A program made the translations under genes and the position numbers. Shown in pieces: positions 13,674 to 22,300 of a DNA stretch of 22,341 nt (position 1 is the first letter of the stretch; every line of letters begins with the position of its first letter). The notes under the pieces are model-generated. The model did no database searches, was not told the origin of the DNA, and was given only the letters and a program-made list of their open reading frames with translations. The DNA is from an uncultured Planctomycetaceae bacterium. Its GTDB lineage: Bacteria; Planctomycetota; Planctomycetia; Planctomycetales; Planctomycetaceae. The stretch lies in NCBI GenBank assembly GCA_903921605.1, contig CAIXQV010000535.1, forward strand, positions 1 to 22,341, in the 5' to 3' direction.

Positions 13674-15389
13674 CTATTTCTTCTTCTCTTCAACCGCTTT
13701 TGAACTCAGCGGAACGGCAATCAAGAGTTGATCAAAACCATCCTGATCTTCATGCGGGCGCACTCGAGCATACCATGCAGACCATGAGTTGATCGCCTTT
13801 TGACGCCATTCATTCACGATCTTTACCTTCTGTTCATCGGTCGGGTTTTCAATTCCGTCAAGCGGGTTCAGAGTTTCCCCGAACCCGTTTGGCTTGCGTG
13901 CGATAAACCTCAGAGCGGCAATGGCCTCAACATTGACATCCACAGAAGGATCACGAATTCCATCCAGCATGAATGGAACAAGTTTGAATTCGCCGGTCCG
14001 TCCCAGAGCCCAGCATGCGGATTTGCGAACATCGGCGTTTGGATGCTTCATCAGACTTTTAAGTTTGTCCGCCTGCCCCACCAATTCTTCGGGATCATCA
14101 ATCGAGATCACACTGCGCACGATTTCATCGGCGACTTCGATTGGGGCATCATCGACCTTGGTGAGATCGAGATTTTCCATATCCGCGATCAGCAGATCGA
14201 GTTCTGTTGGCTCGCGTTTGACTTCTTTATCCCCAAACGGATTGCCCCGTTTCCCCTGCTGACGACCAACACCGAATTGTTTATCGATGATTTGCTGGGT
14301 CGACCTCATATAAAAGAGCAACGCGAAGCTCGTTCCGACTACCGGTCCAGTATGAGTCGGGAAACTGCCATCCTGCTGCTGAAGTTGCAGCAATCCATCG
14401 CCATAAACGACATACCAGTCGGCCCCATCCATGGTACCGAGTTCACTGATTGCCGCAGCACGCTCGATACAGTAGTAAAAATACAGATTGTGCTCTACCT
14501 TGCTGATGGGCGTAAAATGAGCTTGAATCCAGCTGAATGATCGATCGACTCGAGTATCAAGTGCCCCAACGGAATTCTGAGCCTGATAGCCTTTAAATGC
14601 GCCAAACACAACGTCTTCGTCATCCAGTTCAACCTTTGTCAGCGCGCCACCGAAAAGAGTGTCGTCTTCCTTCTTCGCGGGTTCCGGAGGTTTCTTCGGT
14701 CCGTGAAGAAGAATTCGGACGACTCCCAAGCTGCCAGCACCCGCCATCGTCATATTATGGGTCGAATTCCCTGCGCCGGGTCCAGCCGTTGTACCAGGAC
14801 GGTACCCCCATCCACCATCGCCGTTTCCACGTTTCATGAGGAAGTCGCCGGCTCGATCCACGATAGCGGGCGTAACTTCGCAACCGGCACGCTGGCAGGC
14901 CCATAATGCAAGAATGCCGTATTGAGACATACTGACGTCACCGGGCTGCTGCGGTCCATCGCTCCAGGATCCATCGGCACGCTGAACGCTCTGTACATAA
15001 TTCGCAATGGCCTGCAAATTTGGCTTATATGTTTCAGTATCAACGTCTGAAAGCAGCATAGCATCGACGCCAGCCCCGTAGATGTGATCGTAGGCACTGA
15101 TCGGCCGATATACGCCCGTCCCACTGCGAGCCGCGGCCGTTTCAACGGCGTGTGCAACGAAAGGATCATCCTTCGGGATCCCACATTTAATCATGGCGTA
15201 AGCCGCTAGTATCTGCTCGCCGCCGTGAGGTTCCTGTTTTTCAACAGCGGCGTGCAGATAGCTCAATGCTTTATCCACCGCAGCATCAAATTGAGGTACG
15301 TTGGTGCTCTTCCTGGGACCATCGAAAGCATGGGAAGATTGAACTTCCAGCATTACAACAATCGCTGCCAGAATCAGACTGAGCCTCAT
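13674..15389 (-). CDS. Secreted prenyltransferase/squalene-cyclase-like alpha/alpha-barrel protein with HEAT repeats
   Basis: This 571-residue exported protein has a signal peptide at 1-21 (hydrophobic LSLILAAIVVML, cleavage probably after SHA). Residues about 30-365 form repeats typical of the prenyltransferase/squalene oxidase superfamily, with ADGSW (138-142), DGGW (191-194) and DGSF (340-343), broken by a charged insert near 232-258. Residues about 441-498 look like HEAT repeats (NADVRKSACWALGRTG, then a second unit). The cyclase catalytic DxDD motif is not seen, so this is more likely a binding or scaffold protein than a terpene cyclase. ATG 15389 is well supported: AGGAG lies six bases upstream and a near-consensus promoter lies before it. 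It points against its neighbours and is a single-gene unit. Proteins of this type are common in planctomycetes; their role is unknown. Confidence 0.87.
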   Translation of the reverse strand: MRLSLILAAIVVMLEVQSSHAFDGPRKSTNVPQFDAAVDKALSYLHAAVEKQEPHGGEQILAAYAMIKCGIPKDDPFVAHAVETAAARSGTGVYRPISAYDHIYGAGVDAMLLSDVDTETYKPNLQAIANYVQSVQRADGSWSDGPQQPGDVSMSQYGILALWACQRAGCEVTPAIVDRAGDFLMKRGNGDGGWGYRPGTTAGPGAGNSTHNMTMAGAGSLGVVRILLHGPKKPPEPAKKEDDTLFGGALTKVELDDEDVVFGAFKGYQAQNSVGALDTRVDRSFSWIQAHFTPISKVEHNLYFYYCIERAAAISELGTMDGADWYVVYGDGLLQLQQQDGSFPTHTGPVVGTSFALLFYMRSTQQIIDKQFGVGRQQGKRGNPFGDKEVKREPTELDLLIADMENLDLTKVDDAPIEVADEIVRSVISIDDPEELVGQADKLKSLMKHPNADVRKSACWALGRTGEFKLVPFMLDGIRDPSVDVNVEAIAALRFIARKPNGFGETLNPLDGIENPTDEQKVKIVNEWRQKAINSWSAWYARVRPHEDQDGFDQLLIAVPLSSKAVEEKKK

Positions 15390-15440
15390 GAAACACTCCT
15401 GAAAATTCAGCTTTCATAGAGACAGAAAGCCGTAATTTTG

Positions 15441-15469
15441 ATAATAGCACTGGATCAAATTGATGTCAA
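15441..15469 (-). promoter_or_regulatory. Near-consensus sigma70 promoter for the secreted barrel/HEAT gene
   Basis: Read on the minus strand, TTGACA (15464-15469) is followed after exactly 17 bases by TATTAT (15441-15446). The -35 box is perfect and the -10 matches at five of six positions. Transcription would start near 15434, giving a leader of about 45 bases with AGGAG (15396-15400) before the ATG. It is the strongest promoter I can see in the window. Confidence 0.7.
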
Positions 15470-15489
15470 AGTGTGGATCGCTGCATATT
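15460..15489 (+). promoter_or_regulatory. Weak candidate promoter for the epimerase gene
   Basis: TTGATG (15460-15465) and CATATT (15484-15489) are 18 bases apart and point towards the gene starting at 15521. The -35 box overlaps the -35 box of the opposing promoter, so the two could compete. Both matches are partial; the call is tentative. Confidence 0.25.
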
Positions 15490-15520
15490 GCAGTCATGCC
15501 GAAAGCAAAGTCACCTGAGA

Positions 15521-16555
15521 ATGTTGATGCAAGACGCGAAAGTAGGGGCTGTTCTGGTAACAGGCGGTGCGGGATTCCTGGGGGCTCACCTTACGGCAAG
15601 CCTGCTGAAAGATCCTGAATTCCGCACGGTCATTATTGTAGTCCTGGATGATCTTTCGGGAGGATTTCCCGACAACGTCCCTGTGTCCGAGCGTGTTCAT
15701 TTTCATCAGGGAAGCGTTTGCGATCACGTTCTCATTGAGAAACTGTTTCAAAAATATCGTTTCGAATTTGTTTATCATCTCGCCGCCTATGCGGCAGAGG
15801 GTCTAAGCCATTTCATCCGGCGATTCAATTACACAAATAACCTTATCGGAAGCATCAATATCATCAATGCCTCGGTGCGCTACAAAGCGAGGCATCTGGT
15901 TTTCACAAGTTCAATTGCCGTCTACGGAAGTGGCCAGGTTCCATTGCTGGAATCGACTCAGCCACAGCCCGAAGATCCCTACGGAATTTCGAAGTATGCA
16001 GTCGAACTGGACCTGAAGGCGGCTCATGAACAATTCGGGCTGAACTACACAGTCTTTCGCCCGCACAACGTCTACGGTGAACTCCAGAATATCGGGGATC
16101 GTTACCGAAACGTCGTGGGGATCTTTATGAATCGACTCCTGCAGCACCAGGCGTTACCAGTATTTGGCGACGGATTGCAACAGCGTGCATTTTCGTATGT
16201 CGGCGATTTGATGGCTCCGATGCTCCGAGCCCCGTTTATCGATGCCGCAAACGGAGGCGTATTCAACATCGGTTCGACAACGCCGACAACAGTCCTTGAT
16301 CTGGCGATCGCCGTTTGCCATGAGTTTCAGATTGCCCCGGATATTCAATTTCTGCCGGCTCGGAATGAAGTCAAACTCGCATGGGCTGACCATAGTCTCT
16401 GTGACGATGTCTTCGGGCCTCAACAGGAAACGACACTGACTGAAGGACTTCATCGAATGGCGCAATGGGTGCGGAGTATTGGACCACGTGCGAGCAAGTC
16501 TTTTGACGACATCGAGATCTCTGAAGGGCTGCCAGCTTCATGGACTGAACGCTGA
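15521..16555 (+). CDS. NAD-dependent epimerase/dehydratase (UDP-glucose 4-epimerase-like extended SDR)
   Basis: This 344-residue cytoplasmic nucleotide-sugar epimerase or dehydratase has the NAD-binding loop TGGAGFLG (14-21), VFTSSIAVYG with the catalytic Ser/Thr region, and YGISK with Y154 and K158. FRPHNVYGE and a C-terminal GGVFNIGS stretch are typical of GalE/RmlB-type SDRs. The exact reaction (4-epimerase versus other) cannot be decided. The start is ATG 15521 or 15527, since GAGA lies just before 15521. The in-frame GTG at 15473 falls next to the opposing promoter and is unlikely. It shares its upstream region with the divergent barrel/HEAT gene and ends facing a minus-strand glycosyltransferase. 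It probably supplies a sugar donor to this locus. Confidence 0.88.
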   Translation: MLMQDAKVGAVLVTGGAGFLGAHLTASLLKDPEFRTVIIVVLDDLSGGFPDNVPVSERVHFHQGSVCDHVLIEKLFQKYRFEFVYHLAAYAAEGLSHFIRRFNYTNNLIGSINIINASVRYKARHLVFTSSIAVYGSGQVPLLESTQPQPEDPYGISKYAVELDLKAAHEQFGLNYTVFRPHNVYGELQNIGDRYRNVVGIFMNRLLQHQALPVFGDGLQQRAFSYVGDLMAPMLRAPFIDAANGGVFNIGSTTPTTVLDLAIAVCHEFQIAPDIQFLPARNEVKLAWADHSLCDDVFGPQQETTLTEGLHRMAQWVRSIGPRASKSFDDIEISEGLPASWTER

Positions 16556-16634
16556 GATCTCTCAGCACCCCTGGGGTACGAGATTCTCGGATTTATCACC
16601 GACCGCGCAGCCAGAAAAGAGCGTTTTCGACAAT

Positions 16635-16650
16635 TTTTCAACGTTGAAAA
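16635..16650. repeat. 16-base perfect palindrome between convergent genes
   Basis: TTTTCAACGTTGAAAA is its own reverse complement. It lies in the 120-base gap between the ends of two convergent genes. It could act as a weak bidirectional terminator, since A- and T-runs flank the stem on both strands, or be a protein-binding dyad. The stem is short and GC-poor, so the terminator reading is weak. Confidence 0.4.
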
Positions 16651-16675
16651 TGGTGCACGATACAGCAATAGAGCT

Positions 16676-17716
16676 TCAGGCCGTAATCTCCAGCAGAGCT
16701 CTCAACAGGATGGGATAATTTGCCTGAATTGAATACTTCTGTTCGACAGTTTGACGTCCCTGCTCGCCCATTTCACGCCTCAACTGTGCATTCGTGGCCA
16801 GTTGACGAAGTGCATGTAACCATTCGTCGGTTGTCTGCGCGGCAAAGCCATTTCTGTTGCCGTCGAGAATTTCAGCGTTGACTCCCACAGGCGCAGCGAT
16901 TCCCGGTACCGCAACTGCAAGGTACTGAATCAGCTTGAGACCGCATTTATAGATGTCCCATTCCTGATTGGAAAACAGTGGCATCAATCCAACGTCAAAT
17001 TGCTGGATTTGCCGAACTTCGTGCTTGGGCTGCCATGGTTCGTGCATGACATTGACGCCTCTAAGATCAACCCCCTGCAGCTCACGAATGTCGGGGACAA
17101 CAATCCTGAGTTCAAACCGGGCCTCTTTCGAAAAGGCTCGCAATGCCTCCGCAGCGACTGATAAGTACTTTAAGTTGCCGGAGGTTCCCATCCAGCCTAT
17201 TACCGGTATGTCGCTCACCGAATTTTGAAAGGACCGCGCCGTATATTCATCCATGTCCACGCAGGTCGGAACATGACAAATCCTTTTATTCAGCGAACGA
17301 ACTTTGTCTTCCAGAAAGTGATTTCCGCAAATCACAAGATCGGCCATTTGCATGAGTCGATCAAATTTCTCGGGGTACCTTAGAAAAATGGCATCGTCCA
17401 GATCGATCACCAGTCGACGACATGATTCGCGAAATCGCTGCTCCATGGTGGTGGAGGCATCATCAAAGATTTCCCGATCAATGAACACCACATCGAATGT
17501 TTGCAATTTCGTTCTTAACCAGTGCCACCAGCGCACTCCACGTTTCAGCAACTGACTCGGTCGAAACCCCATCCACGGAAAGTAGTCATACTTCTGGGGG
17601 AAACTGTTCGCGAGCACAACATGATGCCCGTCTCCTCGAAACAACCGCACATAAGGTAATATTCGAAATCGAGCGGCAGGGGTATGTGCTCCCGAAGAGA
17701 GAAACAGAATCTTCAT
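16676..17716 (-). CDS. Family 4-like (GT-B) glycosyltransferase
   Basis: This 346-residue glycosyltransferase starts at MKILFLSSG, followed by AARFRILPY, typical of an N-terminal acceptor domain. The C-terminal donor domain is shown by VIGWMGTSGNLKYL and CGLKLIQYLAVAVPGIAAPVG. The usual Glu of this last helix is Gln here, a variant I believe is common in this subfamily. ATG 17716 fits the domain start. ATG 17725 and a TTG at 17749 are possible but add non-conserved residues, and none has a ribosome site. It lies 46 bases after the methyltransferase and is probably the last gene of a three-gene minus-strand unit. The sugar and acceptor are unknown. Confidence 0.87.
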   Translation of the reverse strand: MKILFLSSGAHTPAARFRILPYVRLFRGDGHHVVLANSFPQKYDYFPWMGFRPSQLLKRGVRWWHWLRTKLQTFDVVFIDREIFDDASTTMEQRFRESCRRLVIDLDDAIFLRYPEKFDRLMQMADLVICGNHFLEDKVRSLNKRICHVPTCVDMDEYTARSFQNSVSDIPVIGWMGTSGNLKYLSVAAEALRAFSKEARFELRIVVPDIRELQGVDLRGVNVMHEPWQPKHEVRQIQQFDVGLMPLFSNQEWDIYKCGLKLIQYLAVAVPGIAAPVGVNAEILDGNRNGFAAQTTDEWLHALRQLATNAQLRREMGEQGRQTVEQKYSIQANYPILLRALLEITA

Positions 17717-17762
17717 GCTCGGCATCCACAACTTAAGGCATCGAAACAAGCAATCGCCATGT

Positions 17763-18908
17763 TTACTCTTCCGGCCTAACAGCGGTTATTGTAAGGCGTC
17801 CGCCCTGTTTCAACAGGGCCAATAAATGTGCCAACGGAGCAAGCAGAAGCTTCACGACAATGGTGGGCTGGTGTGGATAACTAAATAACCATCGCCCAAT
17901 TCGGCTCTGCGGCCAGCGGGAGAGGATCATGAGAGCAACACTGCCAACGACGTTCGATAAATTTCGCTGGTGGGTAATCGTGATGTCAGTGAAACCACTT
18001 TCCTGAAGCAATTTTCGAATCGATAACGGAGTGAAATGATGCAGATGTCTGGGAAGTTCAAGAACAAACCAGTTGCGTCCGAAGAATGCGGCCTCCCAAC
18101 ATCCAGCATTTGGTATGCTGAATAAAAACCGGCCGCCTGGTTTGAGAAGCGAATGAATGCGTTTGAGTGTGCCCCGAGGATCTGGCACATGCTCAATGAC
18201 CATCCACGCAGCGGCCAGATTGAATGACTCCGGATTGAGAGTGCAGGTTTCCAGAATCCCACACTGCACATCAAGACCGGCATTCTTTGCAACCGTAGCG
18301 GGCCCCACTCCCGGCTCTATCCCCCTGGCCTGCCATCCGGCATCAAGGAGACGGACCAGATACTGCCCTGTTGCACAACCAATCTCCAGAGCAAGAGAGG
18401 ATTCGTTGGTGTGAATTTCCAGTGCCTCGATTCCATGGCTGTTCGAGAATGTTTCCGGGATCGGCGGCACAGGTTGACTGCGATCTTCTATGAGCCAGTA
18501 ATAAAACCTCCGGAGTCCCGGCACAAATCTCAGTGGCAGCATCCGAAGAATAACAGGTCGGGATTGTTTCTTTATTGGCCTTGTCGCTGGCAGACAACCA
18601 TCCACTCGAAAGTGTGTCGATGTCTCCGGATTTGACTGATGCGGGCCATAGTTATCGGGGTAGCACGCGGCGAGACATTCCATGACAGGCCGAGGATTCA
18701 TGAAAAGGTGCCCACAGGCATCACACCGCTCGACCGAGAACTCACCAGGGATTCCGCACAGATTGTCACCCGACGTCTGCACGACCGTTGCCTTAGAACA
18801 ATCGCATAGAGGGCATGAAATCCGTTCCAGACGCAACGTATTGAATGATGAATCTTCCTGCTGCATCAACGAGTGAACTTGCTTTGGAGCTTCTGACTTG
18901 TCACGCAT
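17763..18908 (-). CDS. Class I SAM-dependent methyltransferase with N-terminal zinc ribbon
   Basis: This is a 381-residue cytoplasmic methyltransferase. Residues 32-65 carry two Cys pairs (CPLCDC at 32-37, CDAC at 62-65) forming a zinc-ribbon-like module, followed by GHLFMNPRP, as in sugar or glycan methyltransferases of this type. The SAM-binding fold begins with LALEIGCATGQ (173-182). It continues with a motif II-like AAAWMVIEHVPDP and motif III LLKPGGRFLFSIPN. LPRHLHHFTPLSI is also typical of the family. ATG 18908 overlaps the end of the upstream flippase-like gene by eight bases, suggesting coupled translation; a Met at residue 15 is an alternative. It probably methylates a sugar in the glycan, or caps it, but the target is not readable. 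Confidence 0.9.
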   Translation of the reverse strand: MRDKSEAPKQVHSLMQQEDSSFNTLRLERISCPLCDCSKATVVQTSGDNLCGIPGEFSVERCDACGHLFMNPRPVMECLAACYPDNYGPHQSNPETSTHFRVDGCLPATRPIKKQSRPVILRMLPLRFVPGLRRFYYWLIEDRSQPVPPIPETFSNSHGIEALEIHTNESSLALEIGCATGQYLVRLLDAGWQARGIEPGVGPATVAKNAGLDVQCGILETCTLNPESFNLAAAWMVIEHVPDPRGTLKRIHSLLKPGGRFLFSIPNAGCWEAAFFGRNWFVLELPRHLHHFTPLSIRKLLQESGFTDITITHQRNLSNVVGSVALMILSRWPQSRIGRWLFSYPHQPTIVVKLLLAPLAHLLALLKQGGRLTITAVRPEE

Positions 18909-20427
18909 GTTTCGCCTCAATCTGGTGCCATTCTTTGCGGGTCTGTATCCAGATCAATGTCCAAAGTGGCACCTGAACACATCCGATGCCCAGCAGATAT
19001 CCCAATCCAATGCCCGTGCTGCCGTACAATGTTCCCAGCCAGAGTTGCGCGCCGGCAACGGTCAGACTGGAAGCGATTGAAGCCAGCAGGAATGGATCTC
19101 GCTTGTGAGCTCTGACATAAAGATTCGTACATAACGCGAACTGAATCAGCACCATCGCCGCGGAAAACAATAATGTCGCATCCAATGGCAGCAGCCGCTC
19201 GGATATTCGCACAAACAATCCCTCACTTCGGGATCCCATCCACCAGACTGCGAGACAAAAGAACGTTGTGACCAGAGTCATAATGAACATTGACATACGC
19301 GTAAGCCGAAAAAACAATCGATCGAGTTCTACATAATTTTTTTCTGCCACAAGCGTTCCAAAGACCGGTCGGCGAGTTTCAATCCAGGCGAGAGCCCCGC
19401 CTTGAAACGCGGTGAGAATCGTCCAGGTCATTCCAAGCCGAGCGGCTTCTCCTTCCGGCCGCTCCGTAAAGATCAGCAGCAGTGGCATTTGATTCGCAAG
19501 CCACAGCAAAACCCCCTGTACCGCAATTCTCCATTGCAAAGGCAGAATCTCTTCCCTCCAGCCGATGCGGGACGAGTCTGCAGGGCACAAAAATTCCTCA
19601 AAAAAAGCCCGGTACCGCACCCCGATCAAATAACCTTCTCCGACCAGTCGTACGGCGGCAGACCCGACGAGCGCCCACAGACCCGACCCGCTGCTGATTG
19701 CCAGCCACACGACCATCGTTCCGATCACCGCTTGAAAACAACGGATTCGATTGACAACAGCAATCTGATGGCAGCCTTCCAGAATTGCTGTCATTGGCAG
19801 CAATGGCAATTGCAGACCGTTAAGAATGACAAGCACAATCCATGGATAAACCCACTGCACCTGTGCTCGGAGTGGATTCAGCTCGGCGGTGAGGGCCGCG
19901 GACTCACGAAAAAAAACAATGCCCGCCAGAGACGCCCCCACGGAAAAGATCATGGCCAGAATCCCGTACCACAGGAACATCATTCGGCCCAATGAGATTA
20001 GTCTGGACTTCGCCTCTCGATCACCCGCAATTCGGCCATCTCGTAACCGCAGTTGTGCCCACTCGTGACTTGACACATTGATCAAAACGATGTGCAAACC
20101 CAACTCAACAAAGACCTGCAGCCCTAACAGGTTGTTGAATGCATAGTAGTAGTCCTGAAGTGCCGGAGTAAAACGGACAACCAGTAGAAACTGTGTAATC
20201 GGACCTGTCAGCAACTGCCAGATTTTCGAAACCACAGCAAAACCGACGGCATCATCGACACCAATTCTGTCAAGAACTCGCTTCCAAAAGCTCTGCCATT
20301 TTCTTTCCAACGGCACATTCCCCTGCGATTGCCGGCATGAGTCTTCAACTGATCCGGGCCCCGATTCCACAGAAGTGCTTACCTTTCCGGTGTCAGGCTG
20401 GCTCAAAAGCGAACTAGATGCCAACAT
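18901..20427 (-). CDS. Polytopic membrane protein, probable polysaccharide flippase-like
   Basis: This 508-residue membrane protein has about 12 hydrophobic segments after a 45-60 residue Ser-rich, non-membrane N-terminus. The segment order and length fit the MOP flippase group: helices near 63-83 and 160-180, paired helices in the centre, and C-terminal helices ending at a basic tail. I see no diagnostic motif, so the family call is by shape and context. It would move a lipid-linked glycan across the inner membrane, as would the protein at 8801-10204. ATG 20427 is the first Met and no ribosome site is seen. It is first of a probable operon with the methyltransferase (eight-base overlap) and the glycosyltransferase. 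A different kind of transporter cannot be excluded. Confidence 0.72.
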   Translation of the reverse strand: MLASSSLLSQPDTGKVSTSVESGPGSVEDSCRQSQGNVPLERKWQSFWKRVLDRIGVDDAVGFAVVSKIWQLLTGPITQFLLVVRFTPALQDYYYAFNNLLGLQVFVELGLHIVLINVSSHEWAQLRLRDGRIAGDREAKSRLISLGRMMFLWYGILAMIFSVGASLAGIVFFRESAALTAELNPLRAQVQWVYPWIVLVILNGLQLPLLPMTAILEGCHQIAVVNRIRCFQAVIGTMVVWLAISSGSGLWALVGSAAVRLVGEGYLIGVRYRAFFEEFLCPADSSRIGWREEILPLQWRIAVQGVLLWLANQMPLLLIFTERPEGEAARLGMTWTILTAFQGGALAWIETRRPVFGTLVAEKNYVELDRLFFRLTRMSMFIMTLVTTFFCLAVWWMGSRSEGLFVRISERLLPLDATLLFSAAMVLIQFALCTNLYVRAHKRDPFLLASIASSLTVAGAQLWLGTLYGSTGIGLGYLLGIGCVQVPLWTLIWIQTRKEWHQIEAKHA

Positions 20428-20718
20428 CGGCAGCTTACGAAAAAAAAGGGACGATCGTTGAGTTTATCATCCCAAAACTCCATAAAACGATAGCTCGAGG
20501 AACAACGCTTCCCCTGGACAGAATTGATTTAAGATCTTCAATCTCCAGCATTTCCGTCCTCAAACATTACAAGTGTCTCAAAACTGTGACAGAACACTTG
20601 CTCGATTATCGGCCCTAAACCCTTACTGCAATCAGCAGCCACGGCCTAAACTGAGGCAGCCTGTGGATGCATCCTCGCGGAGAGTCGACGGCAGGCGACT
20701 TCGAGATTCGGTAAGTCC

Positions 20719-20731
20719 ATCCGTAACGGAT
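20719..20731. repeat. Perfect 6-bp dyad
   Basis: ATCCGT and ACGGAT flank one central A. This is an operator-like dyad about 200 bases before the ABC gene and just upstream of a weak promoter-like TTGACC. It may be a regulator site; no family can be assigned. Confidence 0.4.
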
Positions 20732-20807
20732 ATCAATGGCGACTTGACCCGCGGACGTGTTCGACCATACTCCGGTCATGCGGTTCCCGAAACAACTCAG
20801 ATCGGGT

Positions 20808-20825
20808 TATGGTTCCAAAACCATA
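20808..20825. repeat. Hairpin with 7-bp perfect stem
   Basis: TATGGTT (20808-20814) and AACCATA (20819-20825) pair around a CCAA loop, about 100 bases before the ABC start. It is too AT-rich and lacks the T-run of an intrinsic terminator. It could be an operator or a leader hairpin. Confidence 0.45.
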
Positions 20826-20927
20826 TATCCAAAAGTCTTTTAGCCACGACAACTCTGATAATGGCGGAACGTCCTGAATCTAAATCCCTGCAAAGTTTGA
20901 ACCACCACTCAAGCCACATGATTCTTT

Positions 20928-21875
20928 ATGTCACCATTGCTTGAAGTTGACAATTTGTTCAAAGCCTATGGCAGCCTCAAGGCTGTCGATGGGCTCAGCT
21001 TTTCAGTGAACGCCGGGGAGGCATTTGGTTTGTTAGGCCCAAATGGCGCGGGTAAGTCCACGACGATGATGATGATTTGTGGCCTGCTGGAACCGGACTC
21101 AGGTGAAGTCAGGCTGGAAGGTAAACCACTTGATCGCAGGATTCCTCAGAGTCGACAGCGGCTGGGCGTGGTGCCTCAGGATCTGGCGATTTATCCCGAC
21201 CTGACAGCTCGCGAAAACCTGCTGTTCTTTTCCAGTCTCTATCAACTGAGCGGTCAGCAACGAAAACAAAAAGTCGACGAAGTTCTGGAACAGGTCGGCC
21301 TCTCGGCTCGTGCGGATGATCTGGCAGATACATTCTCAGGCGGAATGAAACGGCGTCTGAATTTTGCGGCGGCCGTCATGCATGATCCTGTACTGCTGAT
21401 TCTCGACGAACCCACTGTCGGTGTGGATCCTCAAAGTCGTGCGCATCTGATCGAATGCATTCGCAGTCTGCAGACGAATGGCACCGCGGTGATTTATGCG
21501 AGCCACTATATGGAAGAGGTTCAGGCCATCTGCTCACGTGCGGCCATCGTGGATCACGGAAAAATGCTGGCCTGCGATACGATTTCGGAACTGCTGAAAG
21601 AAATTCCGTTCGAAATTGAATTGCGGATCGGGAATGCGTCTCTTCCGCCGTCACTTTCATTAGGCTCTACCGCAACGATCGATCGAGATGGTGATGAGAC
21701 GGTTGTCCGCATCAGTACCTCCGAGGTGAATACCGAAGCCGCCTTGAATCATGAAGTCACGTCGATCCTGACGACGTTGGGGCAACATTCAATCGGCGTG
21801 CGATCCATCAGAACTCACGAACCAAATCTCGAACGCCTCTTCCTGAAGCTGACCGGTCATAAACTCAGAGACTGA
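20928..21875 (+). CDS. ABC transporter ATP-binding protein (ABC-2 / DrrA-like)
   Basis: This 315-residue ATPase subunit should drive an ABC-2 type exporter. All motifs are intact: Walker A GPNGAGKST (37-45), Q-loop GVVPQD, signature FSGGMKRR, Walker B LLILDEPTVGVDP, and the switch His in YASHYMEE. The 80-residue C-terminal extension after the ATPase core is usual in DrrA/NodI-like members. ATG 20928 has no ribosome site but matches the normal family start, LLEVDNLFKAYG. Its membrane partner is not in the plus-strand neighbour but may begin at the window edge (22301-22313). The cupin gene follows after eight bases, so they are co-transcribed. The substrate is unknown, and a link with the glycan locus is not shown. 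Confidence 0.93.
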   Translation: MSPLLEVDNLFKAYGSLKAVDGLSFSVNAGEAFGLLGPNGAGKSTTMMMICGLLEPDSGEVRLEGKPLDRRIPQSRQRLGVVPQDLAIYPDLTARENLLFFSSLYQLSGQQRKQKVDEVLEQVGLSARADDLADTFSGGMKRRLNFAAAVMHDPVLLILDEPTVGVDPQSRAHLIECIRSLQTNGTAVIYASHYMEEVQAICSRAAIVDHGKMLACDTISELLKEIPFEIELRIGNASLPPSLSLGSTATIDRDGDETVVRISTSEVNTEAALNHEVTSILTTLGQHSIGVRSIRTHEPNLERLFLKLTGHKLRD

Positions 21876-21883
21876 GAACGATC

Positions 21884-22249
21884 ATGCCTTTTATTGATCT
21901 TTCACAAATCCCAGCCATCGAACCTGTCCCGGGTTGCCGCATGCGAACTCCGCATGGCCAAAACGTGATGCTGTCGTATCTTGAAATGGAAGACGGTGCC
22001 GAAGTGCCGCTCCATCATCATCCTCACGAACAGGCCGGAATGCTGATCAAGGGTCAGGTTCAACTGACGATTGGTGATGAAACTCGCATTTGCGAGGCTG
22101 GTTCTCTGTTTATTATTCCTCCGAACGTGCCTCATCGTGCGGTGGCTGTGAATGGCCCGGCTGTGGTGCTGGACGTTTTCAGTCCCGTCAGAGAAGATTA
22201 CGCGGAACTTGCCAATCGTTATATTCCCCCCGTCAAAGCCAATGGCTGA
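21884..22249 (+). CDS. Cupin-domain protein
   Basis: This 121-residue single-domain cupin has the first metal-binding motif, with HHHPHEQ and the following GxLIKGQVQLTIGDE, and the second motif, with FIIPPNVPHRAVA (His ligand). The size is the minimum for a cupin barrel, with no extra DNA-binding domain. It could be a metal-dependent enzyme or a small-molecule sensor; the substrate cannot be inferred. GAGA precedes ATG 21884 by about eight bases. It lies between an ABC ATPase gene and the next start, so it is probably part of the transporter operon, in a role not readable from sequence. Confidence 0.9.
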   Translation: MPFIDLSQIPAIEPVPGCRMRTPHGQNVMLSYLEMEDGAEVPLHHHPHEQAGMLIKGQVQLTIGDETRICEAGSLFIIPPNVPHRAVAVNGPAVVLDVFSPVREDYAELANRYIPPVKANG

Positions 22250-22300
22250 TACTTCCCCTGCCTGCTCCGACATAACCTGCTATCTTGCAACAACCTTCCT

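Larger units (their letters stand above)
20428..20927. other. 500-base gene-free divergent region
   Basis: It separates the divergently transcribed flippase-like and ABC genes. An open frame across part of it (20573-20944) has no coding character and no recognisable family. It holds two clear dyads at 20719-20731 and 20808-20825 and a poor promoter-like pair, TTGACC (from about 20744) and TACTCC 18 bases later, pointing to the ABC gene. No RNA gene was recognised. Confidence 0.55.

Noticed and set aside
13800..14540. 246-codon plus-strand open frame
   Set aside because: It is antisense to the secreted barrel/HEAT gene, which has a signal peptide, ribosome site and promoter; the plus-strand product has no family features.
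13674..15389. Functional squalene-hopene cyclase
   Set aside because: The repeats resemble the superfamily, but the catalytic DxDD motif is not seen, and the protein is exported and carries HEAT repeats.
20573..20944. 123-codon open frame before the ABC gene
   Set aside because: It is low in coding character, has no family, overlaps the ABC start and crosses both dyads.
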